Assembly (NCBI GenBank): GCA_947088345.1
Contig: CAMUGE010000008.1
Location: 1-64,000, forward strand
Reading direction: 5' to 3'
DNA length: 64,000 nucleotides
Origin: an uncultured Roseburia sp.
GTDB taxonomy: Bacteria > Bacillota > Clostridia > Lachnospirales > Lachnospiraceae
Position numbers and translations under genes: made by a program. Below, in pieces: positions 54,378 to 63,915 of this stretch. Below the pieces are notes generated by a model. That model was not told the DNA's origin. It made no database searches and saw nothing but the letters and a program-made list of their open reading frames with translations. Numbering within the stretch: the first letter of the stretch is position 1; each line of letters opens with the position of its first letter.

Positions 54378-56240
54378 ATGAAAAAAACAAACGTGCGACA
54401 AATGATAATTGGTCTGTTGGGAAGTGCGATGTGCGCTGTCAATTTAATGGGATGTTATCCACTGGTGCCGGCATGGTTTGCCGCGCTATATCTGGAGGAT
54501 ACAAGCGCGCTGTTCGTCACCGGAGTGATGTACATAGGAATGATGTTTTTTATGCCGTTTACCGCAATCGTAAAATATGGGATTGTTCTGCTGGCCCTGA
54601 TTGCGGCGATTCGGCTTGTGGAATGGGCAAATGAGGGGTGCCCGGCACAGATCGGGGCGTTTCTTGCGGCCGGAACCACAATGATTATGTCGTTTTGCGG
54701 GAGTCTTTTGGAGTGGAAAAACCAGCCGGCGGCGTTTGTCGTTATTTTAGAAGGTGTTTTTATTTTTGGCATGGTTGTTATTTTAAACAGAATGTTTCAT
54801 ATTATATTGGGGTGGAGGCAGACAGAAAAGATTGTGGAGACGCCGGAACGAATCAATCAGGAGGAAAAGCTTCTGAATTATGCAGAATCTTTTCTTGGAC
54901 TTTCGAAGATCTTTCATTCGATGAGTACGGAGTGCAGGCAGTATACATCGGACGAGCTGGTACAGATTCAAAGCGAACTGACAAACCGGGTGTGCGCGAA
55001 CTGCGACAGCTGCGCCGTCTGCTGGGACAGGGATTCGCAGCCGCTCTATGGTCTGCTCACGCAGCTGGTTTCTTCTGTTTTTGCGGGTGAGTTTCGAAAC
55101 AGAAACGAGGAGAGCGCCGAACAGGCGACAAGAGAGTGGGGGCAATACTGTAAAAAGAGCAGGGATATGGTGGAGGAAGCGGTGCATGTCTTTGAGCGTG
55201 TCAATTTAAATCATGCATGGTATAATCGACTGTTGGAAAATCGGCAGATTATCGCAGAGCAGCTGGATGCCATGGCATTTATTATGCAGGACTGCGCCAG
55301 GGAGGAGTGTCTGCTTGACGAGAAGGAAAAACATGCGCTGGCAGAGATTCGCTACCGTGCAAAGGAAAACGGGATCGTTGTGGAAGAAATACATCTGACC
55401 GGTATGGTGGACGGACATATCAGGTTAGAAGCGCGTCTTAGGAGCCGCAGAGGCGGGTGTATTTCGCTGAAGACATTTCTTGCGGCTGCCGGCGGCGCGC
55501 TGGGCTGCCGTATGAGAGCCGCGGCGGAATCAAAAAGCTTTATCTCGAAAGAGGCGGTGTCATTTGTGTTTTATGAGGATACACTGTTTCGCAGTGTACA
55601 GGGAATCGCACGGCAGAAGAAAGACGGGGCTGTGATATCGGGAGATAATTTTTCATTCCTGGAGCTGGACAGGGGGGAGCTTCTCTTAGGGCTTTCGGAT
55701 GGGATGGGCTCGGGAAGCACGGCCTGCAAAGAAAGCGAGATGGTACTCGATCTGGTGGAGCGTTTTCTGGAAGTCGGATTTTCCATTGAAACAGCGATAC
55801 GGATGATGAATTCCACAATGGTCATGAAAGGCGCATGCGACCTGTATTCCACTATGGATTTATGCAAAATAAACCTGTATAATGGAATGGCGACGCTCTA
55901 TAAGATCGGCGCGGCTGCGACCTTTATTCGCAGCGGGGAAAAAGTCGAGTGCATCCGGTCCGAAAACCTTCCGGTCGGAGTCAATGCGCAGGCTGATATA
56001 GAGACGCACGAGGTAAAACTCAGAAGCGGCGATTTTATAGTGATGGTGACAGACGGCGTATTGGAGGATCTGCATGTGCCGAATCCGATTGAGACAGTAA
56101 CAGAGATGATTGAGAGTATTGAAACAAATAATGCAGGTATTCTCGCGAAAAAGATGATGGAACGTATTATGCTGTTTACCGGCGGCAAGGTACAGGACGA
56201 TATGACAATTCTTGCTGCAAGCATATGGGCAAAAGCATAG
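54378..56240 (+). CDS. spoIIE: Stage II sporulation protein E (PP2C phosphatase)
   Basis: 620 residues against about 820 in Bacillus. SpoIIE dephosphorylates SpoIIAA to activate sigma F in the forespore. The membrane part here has about five helices (residues 1-155) rather than ten. A central cytoplasmic region with CANCDSCAVCWD (about 215) follows, then the PP2C domain (from about 410): LSDGMGSGSTACKES and VMVTDGVLEDL carry the metal-binding Asp residues. AGAGGG ribosome site. First gene of spoIIE-tilS-hpt-ftsH. Confidence 0.92.
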   Translation: MKKTNVRQMIIGLLGSAMCAVNLMGCYPLVPAWFAALYLEDTSALFVTGVMYIGMMFFMPFTAIVKYGIVLLALIAAIRLVEWANEGCPAQIGAFLAAGTTMIMSFCGSLLEWKNQPAAFVVILEGVFIFGMVVILNRMFHIILGWRQTEKIVETPERINQEEKLLNYAESFLGLSKIFHSMSTECRQYTSDELVQIQSELTNRVCANCDSCAVCWDRDSQPLYGLLTQLVSSVFAGEFRNRNEESAEQATREWGQYCKKSRDMVEEAVHVFERVNLNHAWYNRLLENRQIIAEQLDAMAFIMQDCAREECLLDEKEKHALAEIRYRAKENGIVVEEIHLTGMVDGHIRLEARLRSRRGGCISLKTFLAAAGGALGCRMRAAAESKSFISKEAVSFVFYEDTLFRSVQGIARQKKDGAVISGDNFSFLELDRGELLLGLSDGMGSGSTACKESEMVLDLVERFLEVGFSIETAIRMMNSTMVMKGACDLYSTMDLCKINLYNGMATLYKIGAAATFIRSGEKVECIRSENLPVGVNAQADIETHEVKLRSGDFIVMVTDGVLEDLHVPNPIETVTEMIESIETNNAGILAKKMMERIMLFTGGKVQDDMTILAASIWAKA

Positions 56241-56258
56241 ACAGAGAAGAGGCGGAAA

Positions 56259-57779
56259 ATGACAGAAGAAGTGCTGCAAAATATACAAAAAGAAAAAATG
56301 GCGGAACGCGGCGACCATATTATCATCGGGGTATCCGGGGGCGCAGATTCTGTCTGCCTGCTGCTTGTGCTAAAGGAGCTGGCAGGGCGGCTTAATATTT
56401 CTCTGGAGGCGGTGCATGTGGAACATGGCATACGCGGGGAGGAGAGCAGAGCGGATGCACAGTTTGTCAGACAGCTGTGCGGGAGAGAGAAGATTCCATG
56501 TGAAATTATGTCTGTCGACGTTCCCGCGTATGCCGCGGCGGAAAGGCTTGGCCTGGAGGAAGCGGCTCGAATCCTGCGTTATCACTGCTTTGAAAAAGCA
56601 GCGGCAAGGAACCATAGGGAAGGGAAAAAATGTAACGTTGCGCTGGCGCATCATGCCGATGATAATGCAGAAACACTGTTGTTTCATTTGATTCGGGGCA
56701 GCAGTATGGACGGACTTGGCGGCATACGCCCGGTGCGGGATTTTATGGAGAATGTACGGCTGATTCGTCCGCTGCTTACCGTGACGAGAGCGCAGATTGA
56801 AAATTATCTGAAAGAGAGAGAACAGTCCTATTGTGTGGATGCGACAAATACGGATCTGTTCTATAGCCGCAACCGCATACGTCATGCGGTCCTTCCGGAG
56901 TTATGCAGCGTGAATGACAGGGCGGTGCAGCATATAGCAGGGAGTGCGGCGGAACTTAAGGAAACGGCGGAATTTATTGATATTTGTGCGGGTAAAGTGT
57001 TAGACAGTGTTCGGCGTCGGGAAGAAAACATGGCGCAAATCCACATAAAGCTTTTGGAGTATCCGAGGATTTTGCAGCGGCGGGCCGTTTATCTTGCCGT
57101 CAGGGAAGCGGCAGGAAGCGCCAGGGATATCGGGAGCGTACATGTGGAAGCTGTCCTTGAGCTGTTTTACAGACAGACAGGAAAAAGAGTTTCACTTCCG
57201 TATCGTCTTGTGGCAGAGCGAAGCTATGAATATGTAGTGATCGCAGGTCGTGAGGAAGATCTTTCAAATGACAGGAAAAAATGCCAAAGCGGGCGGATAC
57301 CGGAGTATGACGCTGCGCCCGGGGAAAATCTTTCTTATATACTTACAGAAGAGCGGATGCGGCTGCTGGAGGAGGGAGAGACGTTATCCGCTCAAATGGA
57401 AGATGCTGTATTTTTTCTTAAAAAAATTAAATTTTCGGGAAATATGGAAGAAATTACAAAAAACAAGTATACGAAATGGTTTGATTATGGTAAAATAAAC
57501 GTTGGACTTTGTATACGAAAGCCCGGGAACGGTGATTTTCTGGTGATCGACGACAGCGGTCACACGAAGAAACTAAAAGATTATATGGCGGCGCAAAAGA
57601 TTCCGATGAGAGAGAGAGACAAATGCTGGATTATAGCAGCGGATTCCCATGTACTCTGGCTTGTAGGCGGCCGTATCAGCGCGTTTTACAAAGTGGAAAC
57701 AGAAACAGAATACGTACTGGAGATAACGAAAACAAACGGTACAGGAAAGGCAGTAGAGGATGAAAGTAAAGAAAATTGA
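56259..57779 (+). CDS. tilS: tRNA(Ile)-lysidine synthetase
   Basis: 506 residues. Makes lysidine at C34 of tRNA-Ile(CAU). N-terminal PP-loop GVSGGADSVCLLL (about 24-36), HVEHGIRGEESRADAQF and ALAHHADDNAETLLF, then YSRNRIRHAVLPEL. The C-terminal TilS domain ends with a substrate-binding tail (GNGDFLVIDDSGHTKKLKDY). Overlaps hpt by 20 bp, as is common. Confidence 0.95.
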   Translation: MTEEVLQNIQKEKMAERGDHIIIGVSGGADSVCLLLVLKELAGRLNISLEAVHVEHGIRGEESRADAQFVRQLCGREKIPCEIMSVDVPAYAAAERLGLEEAARILRYHCFEKAAARNHREGKKCNVALAHHADDNAETLLFHLIRGSSMDGLGGIRPVRDFMENVRLIRPLLTVTRAQIENYLKEREQSYCVDATNTDLFYSRNRIRHAVLPELCSVNDRAVQHIAGSAAELKETAEFIDICAGKVLDSVRRREENMAQIHIKLLEYPRILQRRAVYLAVREAAGSARDIGSVHVEAVLELFYRQTGKRVSLPYRLVAERSYEYVVIAGREEDLSNDRKKCQSGRIPEYDAAPGENLSYILTEERMRLLEEGETLSAQMEDAVFFLKKIKFSGNMEEITKNKYTKWFDYGKINVGLCIRKPGNGDFLVIDDSGHTKKLKDYMAAQKIPMRERDKCWIIAADSHVLWLVGGRISAFYKVETETEYVLEITKTNGTGKAVEDESKEN

Positions 57780-58290
57780 AAAGTTTTTGTCGGAAGATGT
57801 GATTGAGAGCAGAATCAAGGAACTGGCTGCAAAGATCAGTTCTTTATATGGAAATGAACCGGTCTGCCTTGTCTGCATATTAAAAGGTTCCGCGTTTTTT
57901 ACCTGCGAGCTTGCAAAACGGATTACTTCGCCTGTGGAAATTGAATTTATGTCGGTTTCCAGTTACGGTTCGGGGACTTCGTCAAGCGGTGTTGTCCGTA
58001 TTGTGCAGGATCTTGGCTGCAGTATCGAGGGAAAACATGTGTTGGTGATTGAGGATATCATTGATTCCGGCAGGACGCTTTCGTATCTGATGCAGAATTT
58101 AAAAACCAGAAATCCAAAAAGCCTGCGGCTTTGCACACTGCTTGACAAACCGGATCGCCGTCAGGTTGACGTGCGAGTTGATTTTGTGGGATTTGTGATT
58201 CCGGATGAGTATGTCGTCGGGTTTGGCCTTGACATAGACCAGCAGTATCGCAATCTGCCGTATATCGGATTTGCAAAGATAGAAGAATAA
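57760..58290 (+). CDS. hpt: Hypoxanthine phosphoribosyltransferase
   Basis: 176 residues. Purine salvage. PRPP-binding loop VLVIEDIIDSGRTLSYL; FYCVLKGS-type region here CILKGSAFF; flexible loop SVSSYGSGTSSSG; C-terminal VGFGLDIDQQYRNLPYIG. Start lies inside the tilS end, suggesting coupled translation. Confidence 0.95.
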   Translation: MKVKKIEKFLSEDVIESRIKELAAKISSLYGNEPVCLVCILKGSAFFTCELAKRITSPVEIEFMSVSSYGSGTSSSGVVRIVQDLGCSIEGKHVLVIEDIIDSGRTLSYLMQNLKTRNPKSLRLCTLLDKPDRRQVDVRVDFVGFVIPDEYVVGFGLDIDQQYRNLPYIGFAKIEE

Positions 58291-58309
58291 CAGATGAAAA
58301 GGAGAGGTA

Positions 58310-60160
58310 ATGTTGGATAGTAGAAGGAATGGCAGCAGTTACAAAGGCTTTGGCATTTATCTGATTTTGATTCTGGCTGTTGTCGGGATCTGGTACTGGT
58401 GGGATGGAAGCGGCGCGGCAAACAATTATACCAGAGCTCAGTTTGAGGATGCGGTTGAGATGGACAAAATTGCGCAGATTTCCATTGTGCCAAATAAAGA
58501 AGTGCCGACGGGTACGGTGATGATCACGTTTGAAAATGCGGCGACGGCAAGGCTGATTGTCAGTGATACGGTAGAAATCGAAAACTATTTAAGGGAGCAG
58601 GATTTTACAAACTATACGGTGGATAATCCGCCGCAGGAGAGCTGGATTTTAACGCTTCTCCCGTATCTGATTATATTTGCGGCGATGTTTATCTTCTTTA
58701 TTATAATGTCAAACCAGTCGGCTGCAAACGCAGGGGGCGGCAGCAAGATGATGAATTTTGGCAAAAGCCGTGCAAAGCTGATGAACGACGATCCGCAGCG
58801 GCGCGTGACGTTTACGAATGTGGCCGGTCTTGCCGAGGAAAAAGGAGAACTGGAAGAGATCGTGGATTTTCTGCGCTCTCCGCAGAAATATACAAAACTC
58901 GGGGCCAGGATTCCCAAAGGAGTGCTTTTAGTCGGACCTCCCGGTACCGGTAAGACTTTGCTCGCGAAAGCGATTGCGGGCGAAGCCGGCGTACCGTTCT
59001 TTTCGATTTCCGGATCGGATTTTGTTGAGATGTTTGTCGGCGTCGGCGCTTCAAGGGTGCGGGATCTTTTTGAGGATGCAAAGAAGAGCGCCCCGTGTAT
59101 CGTGTTTATTGACGAGATTGATGCGGTGGCCAGAAGAAGGGGTACCGGAATGGGCGGCGGACATGACGAGCGCGAGCAGACGTTAAACCAGATGCTTGTG
59201 GAGATGGACGGTTTTGGCGTAAACGAGGGGATTATTGTGATGGCGGCAACCAACCGTGTCGATATTCTTGATCCGGCCATTATGCGGCCGGGCCGGTTTG
59301 ACCGAAAAGTCCATGTGGGACGGCCTGATGTGCGCGGCAGAGAGGAGATCCTGCATGTGCACGCGCAGAAGAAGCCGCTCGGCGACGATGTGGATTTAAA
59401 GCAGATTGCGCAGACGACAGCCGGTTTTACCGGAGCCGATCTTGAAAATCTGCTGAATGAAGCTGCGATTGCGGCGGCAAAGGACGACAGGGGATTTATC
59501 ACACAGGCCGACATCAAAAAATCGTTTGTAAAAGTGGGGATCGGCACAGAAAAAAAGAGCCGTGTAATTTCCGAAAAAGAAAAGAGGATTACAGCGTTCC
59601 ACGAGTCCGGTCATGCAATTTTGTTCCATTTGCTGCCTGATGTCGGGCCAGTTTATTCCGTTTCCATTATTCCGACCGGAAGCGGTGCAGCCGGCTATAC
59701 CATGCCGCTGCCGGAGAAAGACGAGATGTTTAATACAAAGGGGCGTATGCTGCAGGATATCGTAGTCTCACTGGGCGGGCGCGTGGCCGAGGAGCTTGTC
59801 TTTGACGATATTACGACAGGCGCGTCGCAGGATATCAAACAGGCCACAAGAATGGCAAAAGACATGGTGACAAAGTACGGGATGTCGGAGAATGTCGGTC
59901 TGATCTGCTACGACAATGAAGACGACGAGGTATTTATCGGGCGCGACCTTGCCCATGCCAGAGGTTACAGCGAGGGCGTTGCGGAGACGATTGACCTTGA
60001 GGTAAAGCGAATTATTGACGAATCATATCAAAAGGCAAAGCAGATGATTTTAGACAACAAAGATGTGCTGGAGGCATGTGCCAATCTTCTGCTGGAAAAA
60101 GAAAAAATCGGGCAGAAAGAGTTTGAAGCTTTATTCGAAACGAGGTGCGTACAAATATAA
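58310..60160 (+). CDS. ftsH: ATP-dependent zinc metalloprotease FtsH
   Basis: 616 residues. Membrane-bound AAA+ protease. Two transmembrane helices (about 13-30 and 110-130) flank a small external domain. Walker A GPPGTGKT (about 209), Walker [34 protein letters not shown] (cited in part). Protease zinc site HESGH (about 430) with the third ligand Asp in [18 protein letters not shown] site. Confidence 0.96.
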   Translation: MLDSRRNGSSYKGFGIYLILILAVVGIWYWWDGSGAANNYTRAQFEDAVEMDKIAQISIVPNKEVPTGTVMITFENAATARLIVSDTVEIENYLREQDFTNYTVDNPPQESWILTLLPYLIIFAAMFIFFIIMSNQSAANAGGGSKMMNFGKSRAKLMNDDPQRRVTFTNVAGLAEEKGELEEIVDFLRSPQKYTKLGARIPKGVLLVGPPGTGKTLLAKAIAGEAGVPFFSISGSDFVEMFVGVGASRVRDLFEDAKKSAPCIVFIDEIDAVARRRGTGMGGGHDEREQTLNQMLVEMDGFGVNEGIIVMAATNRVDILDPAIMRPGRFDRKVHVGRPDVRGREEILHVHAQKKPLGDDVDLKQIAQTTAGFTGADLENLLNEAAIAAAKDDRGFITQADIKKSFVKVGIGTEKKSRVISEKEKRITAFHESGHAILFHLLPDVGPVYSVSIIPTGSGAAGYTMPLPEKDEMFNTKGRMLQDIVVSLGGRVAEELVFDDITTGASQDIKQATRMAKDMVTKYGMSENVGLICYDNEDDEVFIGRDLAHARGYSEGVAETIDLEVKRIIDESYQKAKQMILDNKDVLEACANLLLEKEKIGQKEFEALFETRCVQI

Positions 60161-60367
60161 AAGGAGAAACGGATGGGGGATTGTACAATCTGATATGACG
60201 CACAGAAAAGTGAAAAATTCGACTATACAAATTATACAGTTTTTTGTCTTGATTTTTATGAACTTTGTGCAGACTTATTTGGTTAACCGTGCTATTATAA
60301 TACTCGTAAAACCCCCAATACATTATATAGTTTTTGCTATACCCCATAGTAAAAATACCTTCTCCAA

Positions 60368-60399
60368 AAACAGGCGGCCGACGGCTGCCTGTTTTTTTA
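60368..60399 (+). terminator. Terminator after ftsH
   Basis: AAACAGGCGGCC (60368-60379) pairs with GGCTGCCTGTTT (60383-60394, one mismatch) around GAC, followed by TTTTT. It ends the spoIIE-ftsH operon. The remaining bases 60161-60367 hold no ORF with family resemblance. Confidence 0.85.
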
Positions 60400-60526
60400 T
60401 GCGCAGACCTGTGCAGGGGATGTATGCCGCGAAAGCGAGCGCATTCGGCAGCGCCATACAGGCGCGATAAAGCGCCCAGAGTCCCTCCGGATTTAATTTA
60501 TTCCTATCATATCTTATTTTAACGCA

Positions 60527-60604
60527 TTCTTAAAATTCAAATGCGAAAGTATCAATATTTCTTAAGATGTTTTAAAGGGTTCTTAAAGATAACTTTGTTA
60601 AAAT
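60527..60604 (+). promoter_or_regulatory. Phased TTCTTAA repeats and promoter of the lipoprotein gene
   Basis: TTCTTAA occurs at 60527, 60559 and 60580: spacings of 32 and 21 bp, about three and two helical turns, so all face one side of the DNA. A TAAAAT -10 candidate lies at 60599-60604. This pattern suits an OmpR/PhoB-type response regulator. No regulator gene is in the window. Confidence 0.55.
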
Positions 60605-60686
60605 AAAGGAATAAATCAGAATAAAAATGAAGAGAAAAAATTATTTCTTCTGAACAGATGTCTGATACCTGGAGGTTAAAGCGAAA

Positions 60687-61241
60687 ATGAAGAGAAAGAA
60701 AGTATTTTTAGTTATGGGAACGGTCTGTATGATACAGGCGCTGACAGCAGGATGCGGTCTGGATACGGCATCTTCGGAAAGAATGGAGGAAGAAGCTGCG
60801 CGCCAGGAATCCGATTCTGCGCCGTCAGATGATGAGAGCAAAGATTCGGGGGAGTCAGGAGAGCAGGGCGAAAGTAAATGGCATGTTTTAGATCAGGATA
60901 CGGCTGCTGTCCTTGATGCAGATTTTATAGGCAAGGTCTGGAAAATAGAGGAGGACTCATTTTTTATTGCAGAAACTAAAGTGAAAATTTTGGATGACGG
61001 TTCCAGAGTCAGAAATTCACCAAGTTCTCATGCAAAACTTTCGGATGACCAGTTGATTCAGGTCATATTTGATGAGGATACATATTTCTACATCAGGATC
61101 ATGGAGGAGAGCCGGGATGGCAATCAGGATGAACAAGCCGGATTTATGGATTTAGAGGAACATATGCCTGTCGAGATGAAAGGCAGATTTGAGAATGATA
61201 TATTCTATGCGGACGAGGTACGGATGATGAAAAGCTCCTGA
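60687..61241 (+). CDS. Putative lipoprotein of unknown function
   Basis: 184 residues. A signal peptide with lipobox LTAGC (Cys at about residue 23) is followed by an acidic Glu/Ser/Asp-rich linker (30-65) and a small beta-rich domain (VLDADFIGKVWKIEEDSFFIAETKVKI, in parts) that resembles an OB-like fold. Probably a surface-anchored protein; function unknown. GGAGG is upstream and the phased repeat region controls it. Confidence 0.7.
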   Translation: MKRKKVFLVMGTVCMIQALTAGCGLDTASSERMEEEAARQESDSAPSDDESKDSGESGEQGESKWHVLDQDTAAVLDADFIGKVWKIEEDSFFIAETKVKILDDGSRVRNSPSSHAKLSDDQLIQVIFDEDTYFYIRIMEESRDGNQDEQAGFMDLEEHMPVEMKGRFENDIFYADEVRMMKSS

Positions 61242-61288
61242 TAAAAAGAATCGGAATAGAAATCTTTCCGTGTTTAAAAACAAACCCA

Positions 61289-61340
61289 TTCTTACCATAT
61301 TTCAAGCTTTCTTAAAGATTAATCTGTGAAATGAAATAAA
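61289..61340 (+). promoter_or_regulatory. Second copy of the TTCTTAA regulatory region
   Basis: TTCTTAC (61289-61295) and TTCTTAA (61309-61315), 20 bp apart, followed by AGATTAATCTGTGAAATG, which resembles the segment after the third repeat upstream (AGATAACTTTGTTAAAAT). It points at a terminator and a convergent gene, so on the + strand it drives nothing visible. Confidence 0.5.
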
Positions 61341-61342
61341 AG

Positions 61343-61389
61343 GGGGCTGTCGCACTAAGCATAGTATATAAGTGCGACAGCCCCTTTTT
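61343..61389 (+). terminator. Terminator between the lipoprotein gene and copA
   Basis: GGGGCTGTCGCACT (61343-61356) pairs perfectly with AGTGCGACAGCCCC (61371-61384), followed by TTTTT; AAAA precedes it on the other side, so it can serve both strands. Confidence 0.9.
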
Positions 61390-61398
61390 GCTGATTCA

Positions 61399-61608
61399 TC
61401 AGGAGACGGAGATAACTTTGTAATCCTGTTCTTCCACCGCTTTTTTGAGTGTTTCATCCGAAACCGTGTCTGATGCCGTAACAACAGCAGTCCCGTTCGC
61501 GTGGCTTACCTCCGCGGTTTCCACACCCGGGAGCGCTTCTAAGCACTTTTTTACACGAGCCTCACAGTGTTCGCACATCATACCCTCAATTTTTAAAGTT
61601 TTTGTCAT
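61399..61608 (-). CDS. Possible separately translated CopZ-like chaperone (in-frame with copA)
   Basis: The last 69 residues of the CopA frame, from ATG 61608, form a complete HMA domain (MTKTLKIEGMMCEHC ... DYKVISVS). CCTCC at 61617-61621 reads GGAGG on the coding strand, 8 bases before the ATG. This looks like an old copZ ribosome site kept after fusion with copA. Confidence 0.4.
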   Translation of the reverse strand: MTKTLKIEGMMCEHCEARVKKCLEALPGVETAEVSHANGTAVVTASDTVSDETLKKAVEEQDYKVISVS

Positions 61609-63915
61609 TTCAGATTCCTCCGTTTTTTTATTTTTGGATGCTCTGCGCTTGTCTTTTGCGGGATCGTGTATCCGGCATAAGTTCAGGCGCAGCGCATTTG
61701 TAACTACACAGAAACTGGACAGGCTCATTGCCGCAGCGGCAAACATCGGGTTTAATTCCCAGTGAAATAGCGGAATCCAAATTCCTGCCGCAAGCGGGAT
61801 ACCCACCACATTGTAGAAAAAGGCCCAGAACAGGTTTTCGTGAATATTGCGCAGCGTTGCGCGGCTTAAGCGAATCGCGGCAGGGACGTCAGTCAGCCGG
61901 CTTTTCATAAGAACAATGTCAGCGGCGTCGATTGCAATATCAGTTCCGGCGCCAATCGCGATTCCGATATCGGCGCGTGTCAGAGCCGGAGCGTCGTTGA
62001 TCCCATCGCCGACCATCGCGACTTTGCCTTTTGCTTTCAGCCTGCGAATGACACGTTCCTTGCCGTCCGGCAGTACGCCGGCTATTACTTCGTCAACGCC
62101 GGCCAACATCCCGATCGCTTCTGCAGTCTGCTCGTTGTCGCCGGTCAGCATAATCACGCGTATCCCCATATTTTTCAGTTCTCTGACAGCCTGCGGGCTT
62201 TCTGTCTTGATGACGTCCGCAACGGCAATCATTCCAAGAAGTTTTGTTCCTCTTGTGAAAAATAAGGGAGTTTTTCCCTCGGATGCCAGCTTCAGAGCCT
62301 GCTGTTCTTCCTTTTCGGGTATGGTCAGCAGGCTTTTGATAAAGGAAAGGCTTCCGCCTTTGAGTGGTTTATTCTGGTAAAATGCAGTCAATCCGTTTCC
62401 CGGCAGGGCTGTAAAATCCGTTGTCTCGGCGCAGGGAATTTTTTGTTCTTCCACATAATCTAAAATTGCTCTCGCAAGCGGATGTTCGCTTTTCTGTTCC
62501 AGTGTGCCGGCAAAAAAGAGCAGGTCTTCCCGTTTCACATCGTCTGCCGGAATCACATCGGTTACTTTCGGAGAGCCGTTTGTTATCGTGCCGGTTTTGT
62601 CCAGTGCAATAATATCGACCTTTCCGGCCTCTTCCAGAGAAACGGCCGTTTTAAACAAAATACCGTTTTTTGCGCCGATTCCGTTGCCGACCATAATGGC
62701 AACCGGCGTGGCAAGTCCAAGCGCGCAGGGGCAGCTGATGACAAGCACGGAGATGCCGCGCGCGAGCGCAAAGCCGATTCCCTCTCCGGCAATCAGCCAG
62801 AGGATAGCTGTAATCAGGGAGACGGTTATTACAGTCGGGACAAAAAAACCGGATACTTTGTCCGCTGCTTTTGCGATCGGCGCTTTTGTTGCCGCGGCAT
62901 CGCTGACCATGCGGATAATCTGAGAAAGTGTCGTATCTTCGCCCACGCGCGATGCTTCACATTTTAAAAAACCGGACTGGTTGACGGTTGCAGCAGATAC
63001 GACGGACCCTGGCTCTTTGTCGGCGGGTATGCTCTCGCCCGTTAAAGCTGACTCGTTTACCGCACTGTGGCCTTCCAGAACAATGCCGTCAACCGGAATG
63101 CTCTCTCCGGGGCGCACAACAAAAAGATCGCCCTGTTTGACCTGATCAACGGATACGACTGTTTCCGTGCCGTTATGCAGTATCGTTGCCGTTTTCGGCG
63201 ACAGGCGCATCAGCCCCTTTAAAGCGTCGGTGGTTTTTCCTTTTGACCGAGCTTCAAGCATTTTTCCGACTGTAATCAAAGTTAAAATCATAGCTGCCGA
63301 TTCAAAATAAAATTCATGCATATACGACATCACGGCATTGGAGTCGCCGTGAAGCTGTGCGTCTGTCATGGCAAAAAGTGCATAGGTACTGTAGACAAAC
63401 GCGGCGGCGGAGCCAAGCGCCACAAGCGTATCCATATTTGGCGCGCGTCGAAGCAGGCTTCTAAAACCGCTGATAAAAAATTTCTGGTTGATCACCATAA
63501 TGATGCCTGTAAGGAGCAGCTGCAGCAGACCCATTCCGACATGGTTATCCGCGATCGCGGACGGCAGCGGCCATCCCCACATCATATGACCCATAGATAG
63601 ATACATCAGGATGATCAGAAACAGCGCGGAGGCGGTTAGACGTTTTTTCAGAACGGGCGTATCTTTGTCCGTCAGGTTATCCTTTGCGCTGTCAGGCGAT
63701 GTGAGCGCTGTCCCGGAGCCTCCTTTTGCCGCGCCATAGCCGGCCTCTTCTACAGCGCGGATAATTGCTTCCGGCGAAGCGTTTCCTTCCACACCCATGG
63801 AATTGGTCAGCAGGCTGACCGAGCAGGACGAGACGCCGTCAACGCCGGAAACGGCCTTTTCTACCCTTGCGCTGCAGGCAGCGCAGCTCATTCCTGTAAC
63901 TGTATATTGTTCCAA
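61399..63915 (-). CDS. copA: Copper-translocating P-type ATPase with C-terminal CopZ-like domain
   Basis: 838 residues. Exports Cu(I). N-terminal HMA domain (GMSCAACSARVEKA), eight transmembrane helices with the CPC motif in VISCPCALGLATP, actuator LTGES, phosphorylation site DKTGTITNG and hinge GDGINDAPAL. The usual end (about residue 755) is followed by a charged linker and a second HMA domain (IEGMMCEHCEARVKK), like the chaperone CopZ. An internal ATG at 61608 with GGAGG could also give the chaperone alone. Strong GGAGG before the 63915 start. Confidence 0.95.
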   Translation of the reverse strand: MEQYTVTGMSCAACSARVEKAVSGVDGVSSCSVSLLTNSMGVEGNASPEAIIRAVEEAGYGAAKGGSGTALTSPDSAKDNLTDKDTPVLKKRLTASALFLIILMYLSMGHMMWGWPLPSAIADNHVGMGLLQLLLTGIIMVINQKFFISGFRSLLRRAPNMDTLVALGSAAAFVYSTYALFAMTDAQLHGDSNAVMSYMHEFYFESAAMILTLITVGKMLEARSKGKTTDALKGLMRLSPKTATILHNGTETVVSVDQVKQGDLFVVRPGESIPVDGIVLEGHSAVNESALTGESIPADKEPGSVVSAATVNQSGFLKCEASRVGEDTTLSQIIRMVSDAAATKAPIAKAADKVSGFFVPTVITVSLITAILWLIAGEGIGFALARGISVLVISCPCALGLATPVAIMVGNGIGAKNGILFKTAVSLEEAGKVDIIALDKTGTITNGSPKVTDVIPADDVKREDLLFFAGTLEQKSEHPLARAILDYVEEQKIPCAETTDFTALPGNGLTAFYQNKPLKGGSLSFIKSLLTIPEKEEQQALKLASEGKTPLFFTRGTKLLGMIAVADVIKTESPQAVRELKNMGIRVIMLTGDNEQTAEAIGMLAGVDEVIAGVLPDGKERVIRRLKAKGKVAMVGDGINDAPALTRADIGIAIGAGTDIAIDAADIVLMKSRLTDVPAAIRLSRATLRNIHENLFWAFFYNVVGIPLAAGIWIPLFHWELNPMFAAAAMSLSSFCVVTNALRLNLCRIHDPAKDKRRASKNKKTEESEMTKTLKIEGMMCEHCEARVKKCLEALPGVETAEVSHANGTAVVTASDTVSDETLKKAVEEQDYKVISVS

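Noticed and set aside
62482..62967. Plus-strand frames opposite copA
   Set aside because: Shadows of the copA coding strand; no independent signals.
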